Shown here one piece after another: positions 22,023 through 32,300 of a DNA stretch of 64,000 bases. The stretch is from assembly GCA_010015805.1 (NCBI GenBank), contig ML978146.1, positions 1 to 64,000 of the forward strand, read 5' to 3'. Position 1 is the first letter of the stretch, and each line of letters opens with the position of its first letter. This stretch comes from Rhizodiscina lignyota (lineage: Eukaryota > Ascomycota > Dothideomycetes > Aulographales > Rhizodiscinaceae). A program made the translations under genes and the position numbers. Below the pieces are notes generated by a model, which worked only from the letters and a program-made list of their open reading frames with translations, did not search any database and had not been told where the DNA came from.

Positions 22023-22444
22023 TTATAACTATAGTAACTTTAGTACGTCTAGGTTACGTGTAAGATCTTGTATAAAATAAGGCTAAGCTAAAAGGGTATT
22101 ATAAGTAGTAGTATATAGATTAATTAACTAAAGAATTAAATGTAACTTATTAAACGAAGTAATAAGTTACTTCTTATATACTAGTTTATATAACTACTTA
22201 CTCTATAATTACAACCTTCTACTTACGCTATAAGCTTAATTACGCCATAAGTACGACTAGAGTACTTATAGTAATTAACCCTAACCCTAGAATCCTATGT
22301 TCTATCTATAATTATAATAGTTGTATTTAATCTCTTAGTTAATTAATCTATATACTACTACTTATAATACCCTTTTAGCTTAGCCTTATTTTATACAAAG
22401 ATCTTATACATAACCTAAACGTATAGAAGTTACTATAGTTATAA
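22023..22444. repeat. Fold-back element: about 118-bp inverted arms, about 184-bp loop
   Basis: The left arm is about 22023-22140 and the right arm about 22325-22444. Read in opposite directions both contain aaggctaagctaaaagggta and tagtagtatatagattaatt, and they agree almost throughout, with a handful of mismatches near the outer third and the inner end. The loop holds the second telomere-like word. It could be a fold-back/MITE element or an inverted duplication; no ORF is present. Confidence 0.85.
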
Positions 22445-22447
22445 TAG

Positions 22448-22585
22448 GTACTAAATAAATAGGTATAAAAGTACTAAATAAATAGGCGTAGGCGTACTAA
22501 ATAAGTAGGCGTATAAGTACTAAATAAACAGGCGTAGGCGCACTAAATAAGCAGGTATATAAGTACTAAATAAGCATATACTTAA
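22448..22585 (+). repeat. 23-bp tandem repeat, about 6 copies with alternating subtypes
   Basis: Copies start at 22448, 22471, 22494, 22517, 22540 and 22563 (the last is degraded). The invariant core is gtactaaata (gcactaaata in copy 5). Copies 2 and 4 end ggcgtaggc, while copies 1, 3 and 5 end in tataaaa, gtataa or atataa forms, so the true unit may be 46 bp. It abuts the right arm of the fold-back element. Confidence 0.9.
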
Positions 22586-22629
22586 TAAATTCAATATCCT
22601 ATTCACGTCGCGTGCATTATAACTAAGCC

Positions 22630-22662
22630 TGTCACGTGACCCCGATCACGTGACATTGCCCT
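22630..22662. promoter_or_regulatory. Inverted pair of CACGTGAC-type boxes
   Basis: Reads gtcacgtgaccccgatcacgtgac, two GTCACGTGAC/ATCACGTGAC E-box palindromes a few bases apart. They could bind bHLH factors; no clear target gene lies beside them. Confidence 0.4.
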
Positions 22663-22789
22663 TACCCCTAACACGAAGCAACGCGTGTAGGCATAGGGAC
22701 TTATTTATAATATAAAAGTATATTTTCAAAGTTATTAACTTTTCGTGAAATTTTAGCTTAGATTACTACTTAAATCGTTAATTCGCGGC

Positions 22790-23050
22790 TTAAAGTCCCT
22801 ACGGGAATAAAGCCCTCTAGTCTCTAATTGGTTCGTTCCGAACCACCGCTAAACAAGGTTTAGCGTATTCCCGTAGGGAGGCTAAGCGCCTGAGATTGGG
22901 CTAGAGGCTATTCAAAGGTTCTAATCGTGGGCCGGCGCAAGCCACACTTTAGCGCGCTCTAGATGAGAAATCCAATTCTAGTCCATCCTCTCAGAATCTA
23001 GGTTATCGTCAAGTTCTCTTTTCCTTGTTTCCATTACCCGTCGTTTTCAT
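22790..23050. other. Non-coding edge of the AT-rich island with short inverted repeats
   Basis: The word ccctacgggaat near 22793 reappears inverted as attcccgtaggg near 22867. The short repeat word gctagaggctattcaaagg at 22900-22918 is related to copies A/B of the dispersed repeat neighbourhood. No gene seen. Confidence 0.4.
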
Positions 23051-23099
23051 TTGTACATACTCATGGTTGCCGAAGGAGCTTGGTTATGCGGCGATAGTC

Positions 23100-23385
23100 C
23101 CTTTCAGGCAGCCGCCTCACGAGAGCGCGTCAGCCTTGTCCGAACATCTCTCGCGACGAGAAAAGGAAAGGACAGGAAAGCCATAAGGAGATTGACCATA
23201 CTCGAGGGCTTATCCAACCACTTCATATTGATGATTGGAGGCCATTTTAGTATCGATCCCACATTCTTCATGCGGCAGGAGCGATGTATTGTGTTCACGG
23301 CCGACTCCGACAGAGTCGGTGATGATCTGCCGCTTCCTACATACGACTTTAGACGCTTCTTCTTCATTCATGCTATAGTACTATA
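23100..23385 (+). pseudogene. Possible relic of a fungal multidomain gene
   Basis: A short reading frame contains HFILMIGGHFSIDPTFFMRQ followed by ER, which looks conserved rather than random and recalls the segment before the membrane helices of fungal CorA-like or HET-associated proteins. It has no proper start or end. It could belong to the HET relic that follows or be a separate fragment. Low confidence. Confidence 0.3.
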
Positions 23386-23435
23386 AGCCGCTGAATTTTG
23401 GAAATGACAATATTCGCGAACTTGGTCTTAATTGC

Positions 23436-24480
23436 AGGGCCTGATTAAAATTCACTGGCTCCGTAAATACATCGGAGATCGTGACGGCAGAAATGGGGAA
23501 CAAAAGCTGGACGCACTCTCAATTGCAACACGACTAAACACAATCGTTGACCGAACCACAGATGGTTACAAGGCCACTCTTCTGCATGATATAGTTTACG
23601 GGATTCTCGGGCTGGGTTGTCTATCTGCAACCAACCTTCCACCTGCTCTTACCCTAGACTACAAGCTGCCATTCACTGAGGTTTTCAGACGATACTGTCG
23701 ATTCATCTTTGAAGATTCGACAATCCTGGGTCAACTCGCCAGAGACCTGACTGGTGCTCCGAGCTGGGTCCCCGACTCTCGCTACCACAGGAACCACGGT
23801 CTGGAGCCCCAAACATCTTGTCGTGTCAACTTCTCGACCGATGGACAGGAGATGCACGTTCAAGGTGTAGCGTGCAGGGAAATTGTCTGGATGCACAAGA
23901 GGATTGGAAAGACGAATAACTTTCCGTTAACTAAACTGCTACTCAGCCACGAAGCAATTATCTCGACTTCAAGCCACATCCGTAGCCGGCCTTTCAAAGA
24001 TGTTCTGACTGAGTGGCTGTCGAGCTTCTGTGGTGAGGCTGCTGAAAACTCTTGTCGACATAAATCTCATGAAAATCCTGTACAATATACTAATCAAACA
24101 GCCCCGATTTGCAGTCGACGACATTGAGAGTTCTTGGAATGGAGTTGAGCTACCAAGAAGTTCATTTGCCATGGTACAGGCTGAATTGCTGGTATATTCA
24201 AGATGTTATACGAAAATCGTCTCGGAAGACGGAACAATCGCACAGATCGAGCGAACTGAGGATGTGGAGGTCGATGACCTTTTATGCGTCTTAAAAGGCT
24301 CCCATGATGCGTCGTTACTACGGTGATCCGATCATGGGTGCGGCTATCTCTTCGTCAGTAGCGCCAAGATTCAAGCGAGACTCAGCGAAGATGAATTTGG
24401 AGACGCATTTTTCAATGATCATTTTTTGGTCTCCTTTCCAAATTGTATGAAGGTGGAGACAGTCAGGCCCCTGTTTGGCA
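23436..24480 (+). pseudogene. HET (heterokaryon incompatibility) gene relic, C-terminal two thirds
   Basis: In one frame (23436-24127) the sequence reads DIVYGILGLGC, LDYKLPFTEVFRRYCRFI and GAPSWVPD, in the order and spacing of the mid and distal parts of fungal HET proteins (the usual D-x-x-Y-A-L-L-G-L, P-D-Y and L-P-S-W-V-P-D words). Around 24060-24130 the likely coding shifts frame to VELPRSSFAMVQAELLVYSR and VDDLLCVLKGSHDASLLR, then passes a stop at 24324. The N-terminal HET core is missing. HET genes control non-self recognition during hyphal fusion and turn over quickly; this copy is dead. Confidence 0.7.
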
Positions 24481-24871
24481 ACGGAATTGAATTCAGAATT
24501 GAATCTACTGATTGGGCTTAGCGCAATCTGAAGACACGGAGTTGCCGTTGAAGGTTACGGCGTGATTCCTCTGTTTCTTTTGAATTCCCAATTTACATAG
24601 ACTTTGCTCGGGAACGGGAACATTTCCGCTATGTAGCGGAACTTGAGAATTTAATAAAGGTCCCTTCCGTATGATAGGTCATTGTTGATCTGGACGGAAG
24701 CCACGAAGACGGCAATTGTAACAGCTCCCCTGCCTGCCAGATGATCCACCCACACACCGGTGAGCGCAAGCGGCAGGACAGCAGGGAGAATGCCGCAAAT
24801 ATGCATATCAGATGATTCCGCAGAAAGGGACTGCTCGATCATATTCAAAGTACAGGCCGATATCTGAGAAT

Positions 24872-25901
24872 ATGGCTCAAATCGTCTATTCCAATACTCA
24901 CTTTTTGCGAAGGGACGAACTCTACCACACGGTGAAACCTTATTCACTGCGTTTCACCCCACCTGAAGGCTTCCCGAGAGCCAACATCAAGTTGGAGAAG
25001 CACGAAATCAGTATCCATGACGTTCGCGCACAAAAGAATAACCTCAACTTCAAAAGAGATGGAGCAACAATTCTTGAACTCGCCTCAAAAATGTCATACG
25101 ACGATTTCGACGACGATGAACTGGTCAAAGATATCTTCCTCAGGGAAGTCTCAAATCAACTGAAGCTGTTCCTCGGTGCTCAACATGTGCAGATCTTCGA
25201 GCACACCGCAAGTTTTACTCGCGTACTAAAATAGAATTTTTCCCTGACAAAATTTGATGCTTCAGGTTAGAAAGCAACATGAGACGTTCCCAATCTCGAC
25301 TGGCGAACCGTATCGGTACAATCAGCCCACATCCATTGCGCATGTCGACACAACAGCCAATTGGGCAGTGGCAATGGCTCAGCAATTGAATCCAGAGCGA
25401 GCTGCTGAAATTACGAGGCATCGCATTCAGTGCGTAAAGTACGTTCCAGCTCTACGAACTGTGGGCTCTCTAGAGTACTGAATTCCGCAGTTTGTGGAAA
25501 CCACTAGTCGGCCCAATCAAGGACTGGCCGCTGGCATTGTGTAAATCCGACTCTATCGACGCTGAAACAGATTTCGAACCCTGCGATCTGGTTTACCCTG
25601 ACTACGTTGTAGAGAATCGTCAAGTATATCATCATGACCGTCAGAAGTGGTTCTATCTGAGTGATCAAATGCCGAACGAGGCATGGGTTTTTCTACAGTC
25701 AGATACCAAACTCAATACCAAACCCGGTAAGGTGTCAGGAACAAATATCAACACTGCGAAGTACTAAATCATTGTCAAGTCGCTCATACTGCTTTTCCTC
25801 TACCTGAAGTCACGCCAGGAACAGTGCCTCCGCGGGAAAGCATTGAAGTGAGGGCGCTCGCCTATTACGGAGGCTTTGATGGAATTCTTGAAGGAAAATA
25901 A
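24872..25901 (+). CDS. CmcJ/AsaB-like non-heme iron (2OG-type) hydroxylase/desaturase (288 aa)
   Basis: Four exons close perfectly in frame: 24872-25207, 25266-25438, 25491-25726, 25780-25901. Intron 1 has a GC donor (GCAAGT) with a TTCAG acceptor, the standard GC-AG exception; the others are GT-AG. The start MAQIVYSNTHFL is the first suitable Met. The protein has the family's FKRDGATILE region, an H-x-D pair (His138, Asp140 in SIAHVDTT), the signature LWKPLVGPIKDWPLALC, then DLVYPDYVVENRQVYHH and WFYLSDQMPNEAWVF, a distal His251 (VAHTAF) and RESIEVRAL at the end. This matches fungal AsaB/CTB9-like oxygenases, related to cephamycin CmcJ, which act in secondary metabolism or detoxification. 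No biosynthetic core enzyme lies nearby, so its substrate is unknown. It looks intact inside a decayed neighbourhood. Confidence 0.85.
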
Positions 25902-26299
25902 GAATGAAATATTCAGTGGACATCTCAACGGGGAGTGAGTTCATAACCCTTCTTGCTTCCTCTGGTATAGTTACTGCTTGAGAAACTTGGTTGGTCGCGA
26001 GCATGCAAAATTCAGCACGATGTGGATCAATTGAAGGGATAGAAAATAAAGGAAGATCAATGCAAAGTGCCAGACACAGGTCAACGAAATGCTGATGATC
26101 TCCGTGTGTAAGAGCGCTCTGTTCATGCAATTTCCCGGTGAACCAAAATCACTCTTGATGCCTTTGGCCTGCAAATTGAAGACACCGCCGCCAGGATCCA
26201 TGTGCAATGCCAATGCCGTATAACGATCGAAAAATCCATCATGGAAATGATCTAAATCACCGCTCGCTGTCGATTATCTTCACTACCGTTGATCGCAGA

Positions 26300-26530
26300 T
26301 TACTCGCTCTCCTGCTCGACTGTCCAGCCGTCACGCGCGAAGAAGTTTCCCGCGTTGCCATCAAAGACCATAGTCTCGCCTTTCTTGAACCCGAATATCT
26401 GAGCTTGTGGCTGGGACTCTCGCGGCGCAGGCCAGACTGCTCGCCATGGTTGATGTTTGCCGGTTTCGCCTTTTGCCGTCGCGGCGTCACCAGTGGGGAG
26501 AACAAGGCGCTTAGATGCAGATACGGACAT
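26300..26530 (-). CDS. Hypothetical small protein (76 aa)
   Basis: One exon starting at the ATG at 26530 in a good context (CAAAATGTC). It reads MSVSASKRLVLPTGDAAT, then a hydrophilic middle, then IFGFKKGETMVFDGNAGNFF and ARDGWTVEQESE. The second half looks like a compact beta-rich segment rather than chance sequence, but I recognise no family. It is convergent with the oxygenase gene. It might be a terminal fragment of a larger gene. Confidence 0.4.
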   Translation of the reverse strand: MSVSASKRLVLPTGDAATAKGETGKHQPWRAVWPAPRESQPQAQIFGFKKGETMVFDGNAGNFFARDGWTVEQESE

Positions 26531-26584
26531 TTTGAATGTTCACTTCTACTCTGGATCAGTTCAGTTAGCTCGGATCTAGTCAAA

Positions 26585-27277
26585 GGGTCTCAAGTGAGTC
26601 GTACAACGAGATCGCTTTCTTCGAGCGTACGCGCTGGGCGCAGTTTCCAGAAACGGGTGAAGTGTCGGTAAACTCGGCGTCTCAAGTTGTCAAATTTCCT
26701 AATTGATGAGGGAATTGAGAGAGACCAGTCAATTCAAAGTTGGGAAGATGAAATGATAAACTCATGATGGAGTGAAGAATTTAAGCTATGGTGGTTGGGA
26801 GTGAAAATACTGGTGCGGTGCGGTGGCGACCCCACCAGTGAGCCCGGCGATGTGCCTCGCACCGAACCGACTATCCTAAGGGTCCACGTGTGCTATCTTA
26901 GCGTTCCTCTGGAACGTAATATATCCATGAGAAGAAATTTCGCGAAATTATCAAGTTCAGTGTGTTAAAGACTTCATCTAGGAACTTTAGACGTAAACTA
27001 GACTTCATGGATATATTGTATACCGAATTGGTCACCTGACGTATATAAATTTTTATTCCTTTTTTTTTTTTCACCTCACGTGATGAGCTGGGCAGTCCAG
27101 GATACTAGATACTTCGATACCAATGGAAGGTTCGTACCGAACCGCTTTCCAACGATCTCTTCCTTTTTAGCCGCGGAATATCTGCCCAACGCCTTTCATC
27201 TTGCAACAAAATTCGGCCTATTAGAATACTACTACAAGCGTACACTTGGCTTATCTCGCCAGAAAGGCCCAACGGTC
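26585..27277. other. Intergenic with short inverted repeats
   Basis: The 13-mer aatatatccatga at 26918-26930 reappears inverted at 27005-27017, and a hairpin cgttcctctggaacg lies at 26902-26916. A pyrimidine run (t12) is at about 27060. The plus-strand frame starting at 27080 runs antisense into the DUF7580 gene and is rejected. Confidence 0.4.
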
Positions 27278-29049
27278 TCACTTCCAAATCTTCAGGCTCG
27301 GAAAACCATGTGCCAGTTCTTGCTCCAATGGCGATACAATGCGCTCATAAACTCTCTGCCGTAGCATATCCCCATTGATACCTGGCTCCTCACATTCAAG
27401 GCAGGCCTGTATGGCCCCCCGATATCCCTCATAAAGATCGCCGTCTGAAGCTTGTAGAAGCCGCAACGCTGTGGTGAGATTCGTGTTTTCATTCGGCTCC
27501 CCATCTGTCAGATCTTCTTCATTCCACCGCTCTTCAATTGGACCCCTAATGTATATTTCAAGCAGCAAAATGCCGAGGGATAACAGTGCCGGATTCGAGT
27601 GCATTCTGAATGGATCATCGACCGCAGCAGTGCCATTCGAATCGACAACAAATTGGACTTTCAAGCACGGTCGACTGAGATCCTCCTCCGCGGAAGGATC
27701 GTTTCTAAAGAAGGTGATATGCTCCTTGCTCCAGTCTTTGCATAACCACGGTCCATCGGAGCAATGCAGTGCCGCATGGGCAAGGATTACGGCAAGTATC
27801 CATTTTTCCTTGAGTTTGAAGTCCCGGTCTGGGTTCTCTAGTAATTCTTTCAATGTAGTATCTCTCTGACTCTGAAGATGCAGGCTTTTCTTCCTTGACT
27901 GGATCTGCCAAAGTTTGCCCCTATCGAACCTGATCTGCAACGTGGAATTTTGCTCATGAGCTTGGCGGATCAGTCGGCAAAGAGATTCAGAATCTATATC
28001 TTTTCCAGGAGCTGGTGGTGTCGAAGCGGTTTCGACAGGTTCTCCATCGATCACGAAACGGACTGTGGGCATTGTTGAGCTCTGCTCAGGCCTATACATC
28101 TTTATGAGTCGACTGTTCTGGTAGCATTTTGCACAGACTTACTGCTCCGGAATCAATATGATACTCTCTTGCCAGGGCGCCCCATCATTCTCTAAATCTG
28201 TCACCGAAACGAGCATTTCGAGGCTATCGTCATTGGATCCTTGACACTGCGGACTGGAACAACAATTCCAGAGACACAACCTTGCCTCATGCTGACCGCA
28301 TTCACATGTCTTTGGCCATTCTCTTGCCATTGTATTAAACAACGGTTCAGAAAGCCGCCGAAGTCTTCTCGATTGTTGCATAATCAGCCCCGGTCGACGT
28401 TTCACATTATGCTCAGGCAACATGGAGCCGCGAAGCAACCGCTCAAGCTTCTTATTAGCATCTTGTATCCTGATCATTGCAACCTTGCGGCTCTTTTCAT
28501 TTCGAGTAAACTGAAACCTTTTTCGTAATGACTGCGTCATTTCTCCGTCATCTATTTGGGCTTTGAAGTGCCGTAATTTTCGACAGAAAGCTTCCGAGGA
28601 TTGCTGGATTTCATTCATTAGGAAGTGCACAATTTCCAAATTTATAGTATCAATTGACGTACTAATTGCAGGTCCGACTCAGTGAGATTGAGTGATCGAT
28701 CGCTCACCAGAGCCTCAAGACTCTTCAACATCCGATCCAAGATATTATGGAACGGCTGAGCGGAGATGCCCAGCACATAATCTATCTCCCGCGTTTCCTC
28801 TTCTGTAAGTGGTGAAAGTGGAGATAATTCAAAACCGAGTGGCCGTGAAGGTAGGTTGCAAAGGACCGCTGCTAACGTATTCCCAAGCAAAGCCAACTCA
28901 TCGTGAAGCTCCCAGAAAAAGTCAAGGTGCGCATTATCTTTTGCCTTTGCCGACGATAAGTTAGTTCCCAGTCGAATTCCTTCCTTGTGGTATTCAATAG
29001 CAGAGACAACGAGTGGCAGGATTGCTAGCATAAGTTCAACCCCCGACAT
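27278..29049 (-). CDS. DUF7580-type protein: HeLo-like helical N-terminus plus pseudokinase-like C-terminus (553 aa)
   Basis: Exons 29049-28663, 28603-28143 and 28091-27278 join in phase. Intron 1 is 59 nt with branch CTAAT; intron 2 is 51 nt. The N-terminus MSGVELMLAILPLVVSAIEY is a hydrophobic helix of the sort that opens HeLo/HeLo-like and related fungal domains, followed by about 250 mostly helical residues. A central part has spaced cysteines and histidine (CECGQHEARLCLWNCC). The C-terminal half resembles the DUF7580 domain, with kinase-like traces: KEKWILAVILAHAALH, then NPALLSLGILLLEIYI, which looks like the kinase alpha-F segment. No Gly loop, HRD or DFG is present, so it should be inactive. 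It is divergent from the NLR gene with starts 348 bp apart, suggesting joint expression and function. The family assignment is from memory of the sequence pattern. Confidence 0.75.
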
Positions 29050-29397
29050 TTTGACGGAAAGAGATGACGAAGGTCAAAGGAGCAACCTGGGGAAAGCCAG
29101 TTTAAAGTGCCGTAAAATGATTAGCCTGGTCCAATTCACGTGACTTCCGTCTGGTTGCCTGGTTGCCTTCTGCAACGATTATCTGCAGAGCCTCGACTGC
29201 AGGCGTTCTTCAGCCTATTGCCCAAACCCCCACTTCGGTTGACCGGTCTGCGAGAAGAATGCAATTGGCTAAAAGAACCGTGACCCAACATTTGAGAAAA
29301 CGCCTGGTCGTTCAAATCTGGATGCCTCGTTCTGTGATGCGTCAGGCATTCTCAAAACTTCTCTTCAAGCTTGCGATTCAACGCCTCTCGCTGGACG
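29050..29397. promoter_or_regulatory. Shared divergent promoter of the DUF7580 gene and the NLR gene
   Basis: The two start codons are 348 bp apart on opposite strands. The region contains a CACGTG box near 29138 and an 8-bp tandem word (ctggttgc, twice) near 29151. No other gene fits between. Confidence 0.5.
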
Positions 29398-32300
29398 ATG
29401 GATCATAAGGCCACTACCATACGACAACAAGCAGAAGACTGTCTTGTCGAATTCAATTTCCTTCTTAATATCGAAAATGAGACTCAAAGGAAAGACAAGG
29501 CTGAGGACCTCAGGGCGGACAAAGTGAGGACGGAAGAGCAACTGGCTAGATTCAGAATGTGGGCAGGAAACATTGGGGTATTTGCAGATGGCCATGCATC
29601 GCTTGACTATCGGTTAAGAGAGAGTCCTACCGAAACCGAACTTATGGAAGAGTTTCTTCGAACGCTTTGGGAGTTTCTGGAGAGAGGTACTTGCCGTTGT
29701 TAGATCAGAATGAAGCCTTCTGCTAATTAACGTTGGCCAGCCATTGGAGCACTTCAACCATCGCAAACCCGGCCCGGACATTCCTATCATATATCCCAAC
29801 GGGACAGTGACGTATCCAATTCCAGCGACACAGGTCTCCCATCCGATTCATCTGCCATCTCGTCTTTTCAAGGCACCGAATCTGACTCTGTATGCGCTTC
29901 TGTACCGACTTTGCTATCACCGCTTGAGCAAAGACTTCAAGTCATTGAAAGAACGATCGATAGACTCTATCGACTTTCACTCATTATTCGTCAGCCGTCA
30001 ATTACGAATCAAAATGTCAAGGCTGAGAGATTCCCGATTGAGGATGACGAGGGAAATAACATTGACAAAGAATTCGCGAAATACGCACACGAAATTGTGA
30101 AAAAGAGATTTCCCGACGCATCTGAAGCACTGACGAACAAACTGGCGCGAGGAATTGTGATACGTAGAAAGCGATTTCTCTACCGACAGAACCACCAAAG
30201 AAAATTGAGCACCCAAACAGTAGTGACAGTGGATGGAAATGAAGCTGCGGAGAACGGCAGAGGATCTGACGTCGACGTGGCAACCACAGTCCGAGGAGTT
30301 CGCGTTCTGGCCGATGTCACTCCGCAAGATGGAATTGACAAGAAACATCGATACACAACGGGAAACTTACCCTCACATACTTCAGCTTCAGCAATGATGA
30401 AGGCTGCGATCTATATCGAGAAGATAGATACAGCGGACGAATCAAAGCAATCAACAATATTTTCGCACACTCTTACCAATAGCGACCCTGTACCAGTTCC
30501 TGATCCTCCAAAACCGCCACCTGGAAGCAAAGAGTTCGAATGCCCCTTCTGTTGCATCGTCCTGCCTATTAGCCAATTGAAAGCATCAAACTGGAGGTAA
30601 GTTTCAGCTGCGCTGTGATCTACTCGATACAAACATCTTACATCAGTTCAGGCGACATGTTTTAGAAGACCTCGAACCTTACAATTGCGTATTCGAGCAA
30701 TGCGAGGACAATAAACTCTTCTTCAGAGACAAAAATTCCTGGATTTCTCACATGCGAAATACACACACGATCCAGTGGACCTGTTCTTCCGGATCACACG
30801 AGCGATGCTCATTTCGAACCGAGAAGGATTACGATGAACACATGCGGACGGTACATACAGGATCATTCTCGACAGCTCAGTTGCCTGTATTGAGGGAACA
30901 CAGCAAAGTTCCCAGCCTTGTCACATTTGAACAATGTCCGCTCTGCGGGTATTCCAAGTCGGAGGAAGAATTGAGAATAGAGGTACACAATCGAGGAACC
31001 GAAATCCGCCAGGGAGATATTCGCAAAATTGGCTCTGAGCGGATCATCAAACATCTCGCTTTACACCTTGAGGCCCTTGCGGTCAGATCCTTACCGTGGC
31101 TTGATACGGCTGAACATGAGAAAAGCGAGAGAACGGAATCCAAACAAGTAGACGAAGGATCGGCGCAGAGTGAGGAAGGCTCGTACTCAGTTTATGAGAA
31201 ACCAGCTGCTTTGTCATCCCGCGACCCGGATCTCTGGGGTGAAGAGACATTGACATGGTCCGATATCGACGAAGCGGACAACGATCATGGGTCTTACGAA
31301 GATGAGTGGTGTTTCATTACGCTGCAAGAATACTACGGCCATGACAGAGACCCCGTTCTGCAGCCATTGCTTCGCAATCTCTACTTAGAAAGCGCCCCAG
31401 CTCCAGGGATATCAAAAGGCTCTGGTGCCCTCAAGCTTCCATGTTACTCTGTTCCACATGATCAAGACAAGAATTTTTATGCTCGGGACTATGCCCTCGA
31501 AACGATCAAAGAAGCTCTTTGTTCCGGTAAAGCGGAGGTGAAGCCCTCAATGAAGCCCCAGAGCTACCCCCTTTGTTTTGCCGTTCACGGCCCAGGCGGT
31601 ATGGGAAAGACCCAGATTGCAGCACAATTTGTTTCAATTCACCGCACCTGTTTCGACGCTGTGCTCTGGATTAATGCGGAAAATGCGTCCAAGATATCTC
31701 AAGCTTTCAGTGAGTTTGCAGTGGAGCTCGGCCTGATCTCTGAGGGCTCGATTGATGCTAGAGATCAATCATTCACGCGTGACATTGTCAAGAGGTGGTT
31801 AGTTAATCCCCTCAAAGACCTCCGAGGTGGTAGCAAAGAGAAGGCATCTTGGCTGCTTGTGTTTGATGGTGTAGAGCATGGAGAGCTCTTAAATGACTTC
31901 TGGCCATACAACGGACCCGGCTCTATTTTAATTACCAGTCGCAACCCTTATTCCTGGGCCGTGTCTCTCGAGCTAAAGCCGTTCTCAACAGACGAGGCAA
32001 CGGAATATCTCATGAAGATCACGGGATTGGAGAAGGATAACGTCCCGCCTATGGCGACCTCAAGCATGTCAAAGGTCTCAAGTCTGACGCCGCCATTCAA
32101 ATCCGGGTTCAAGCGCACCGTTGTTTCCGACGAAGAAAAAGCATCCGCTGTAACTATTGCCAGACGTCTTGGTGGCCTTCCACTCGCTCTTGCTCAAATG
32201 GGTGCAATTATTGCACATCAGTCGCTCTCTTTCACCGAATTCTTGCGCTCCTACGAAGAACGAGGAGGCCAGCAAGAGTTTTTGGAATGGAATATTGATA

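Larger units (their letters stand above)
21550..22790. repeat. AT/TpA-rich degenerate island downstream of the LINE
   Basis: Composition is dominated by TA-containing words, with no open frames of note. Three separate structures inside it are listed on their own: a fold-back repeat, a 23-bp tandem repeat and telomere-like words. Inference: a RIP-mutated repeat graveyard. Confidence 0.65.

Noticed and set aside
21867-22290. A true telomere
   Set aside because: Only two or three units in each word, with genes on both sides.
22448-22585. CRISPR-like array
   Set aside because: The units are contiguous 23-bp tandem copies with no unique spacers, in a eukaryotic genome.
11100-22790. LTR or other virus-derived element in the AT-rich tracts
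   Set aside because: No long terminal direct repeats, protease, integrase or capsid-like sequence could be seen; the only retroelement recognised is the LINE.
27080-27364. Plus-strand frame of 94 codons
   Set aside because: Its 3' third is antisense to the well-supported DUF7580 exon 3, and no partner exons were found.
29744-30100. Second frame across NLR exon 2
   Set aside because: Splice phase from exon 1 and family words fit the other frame throughout.
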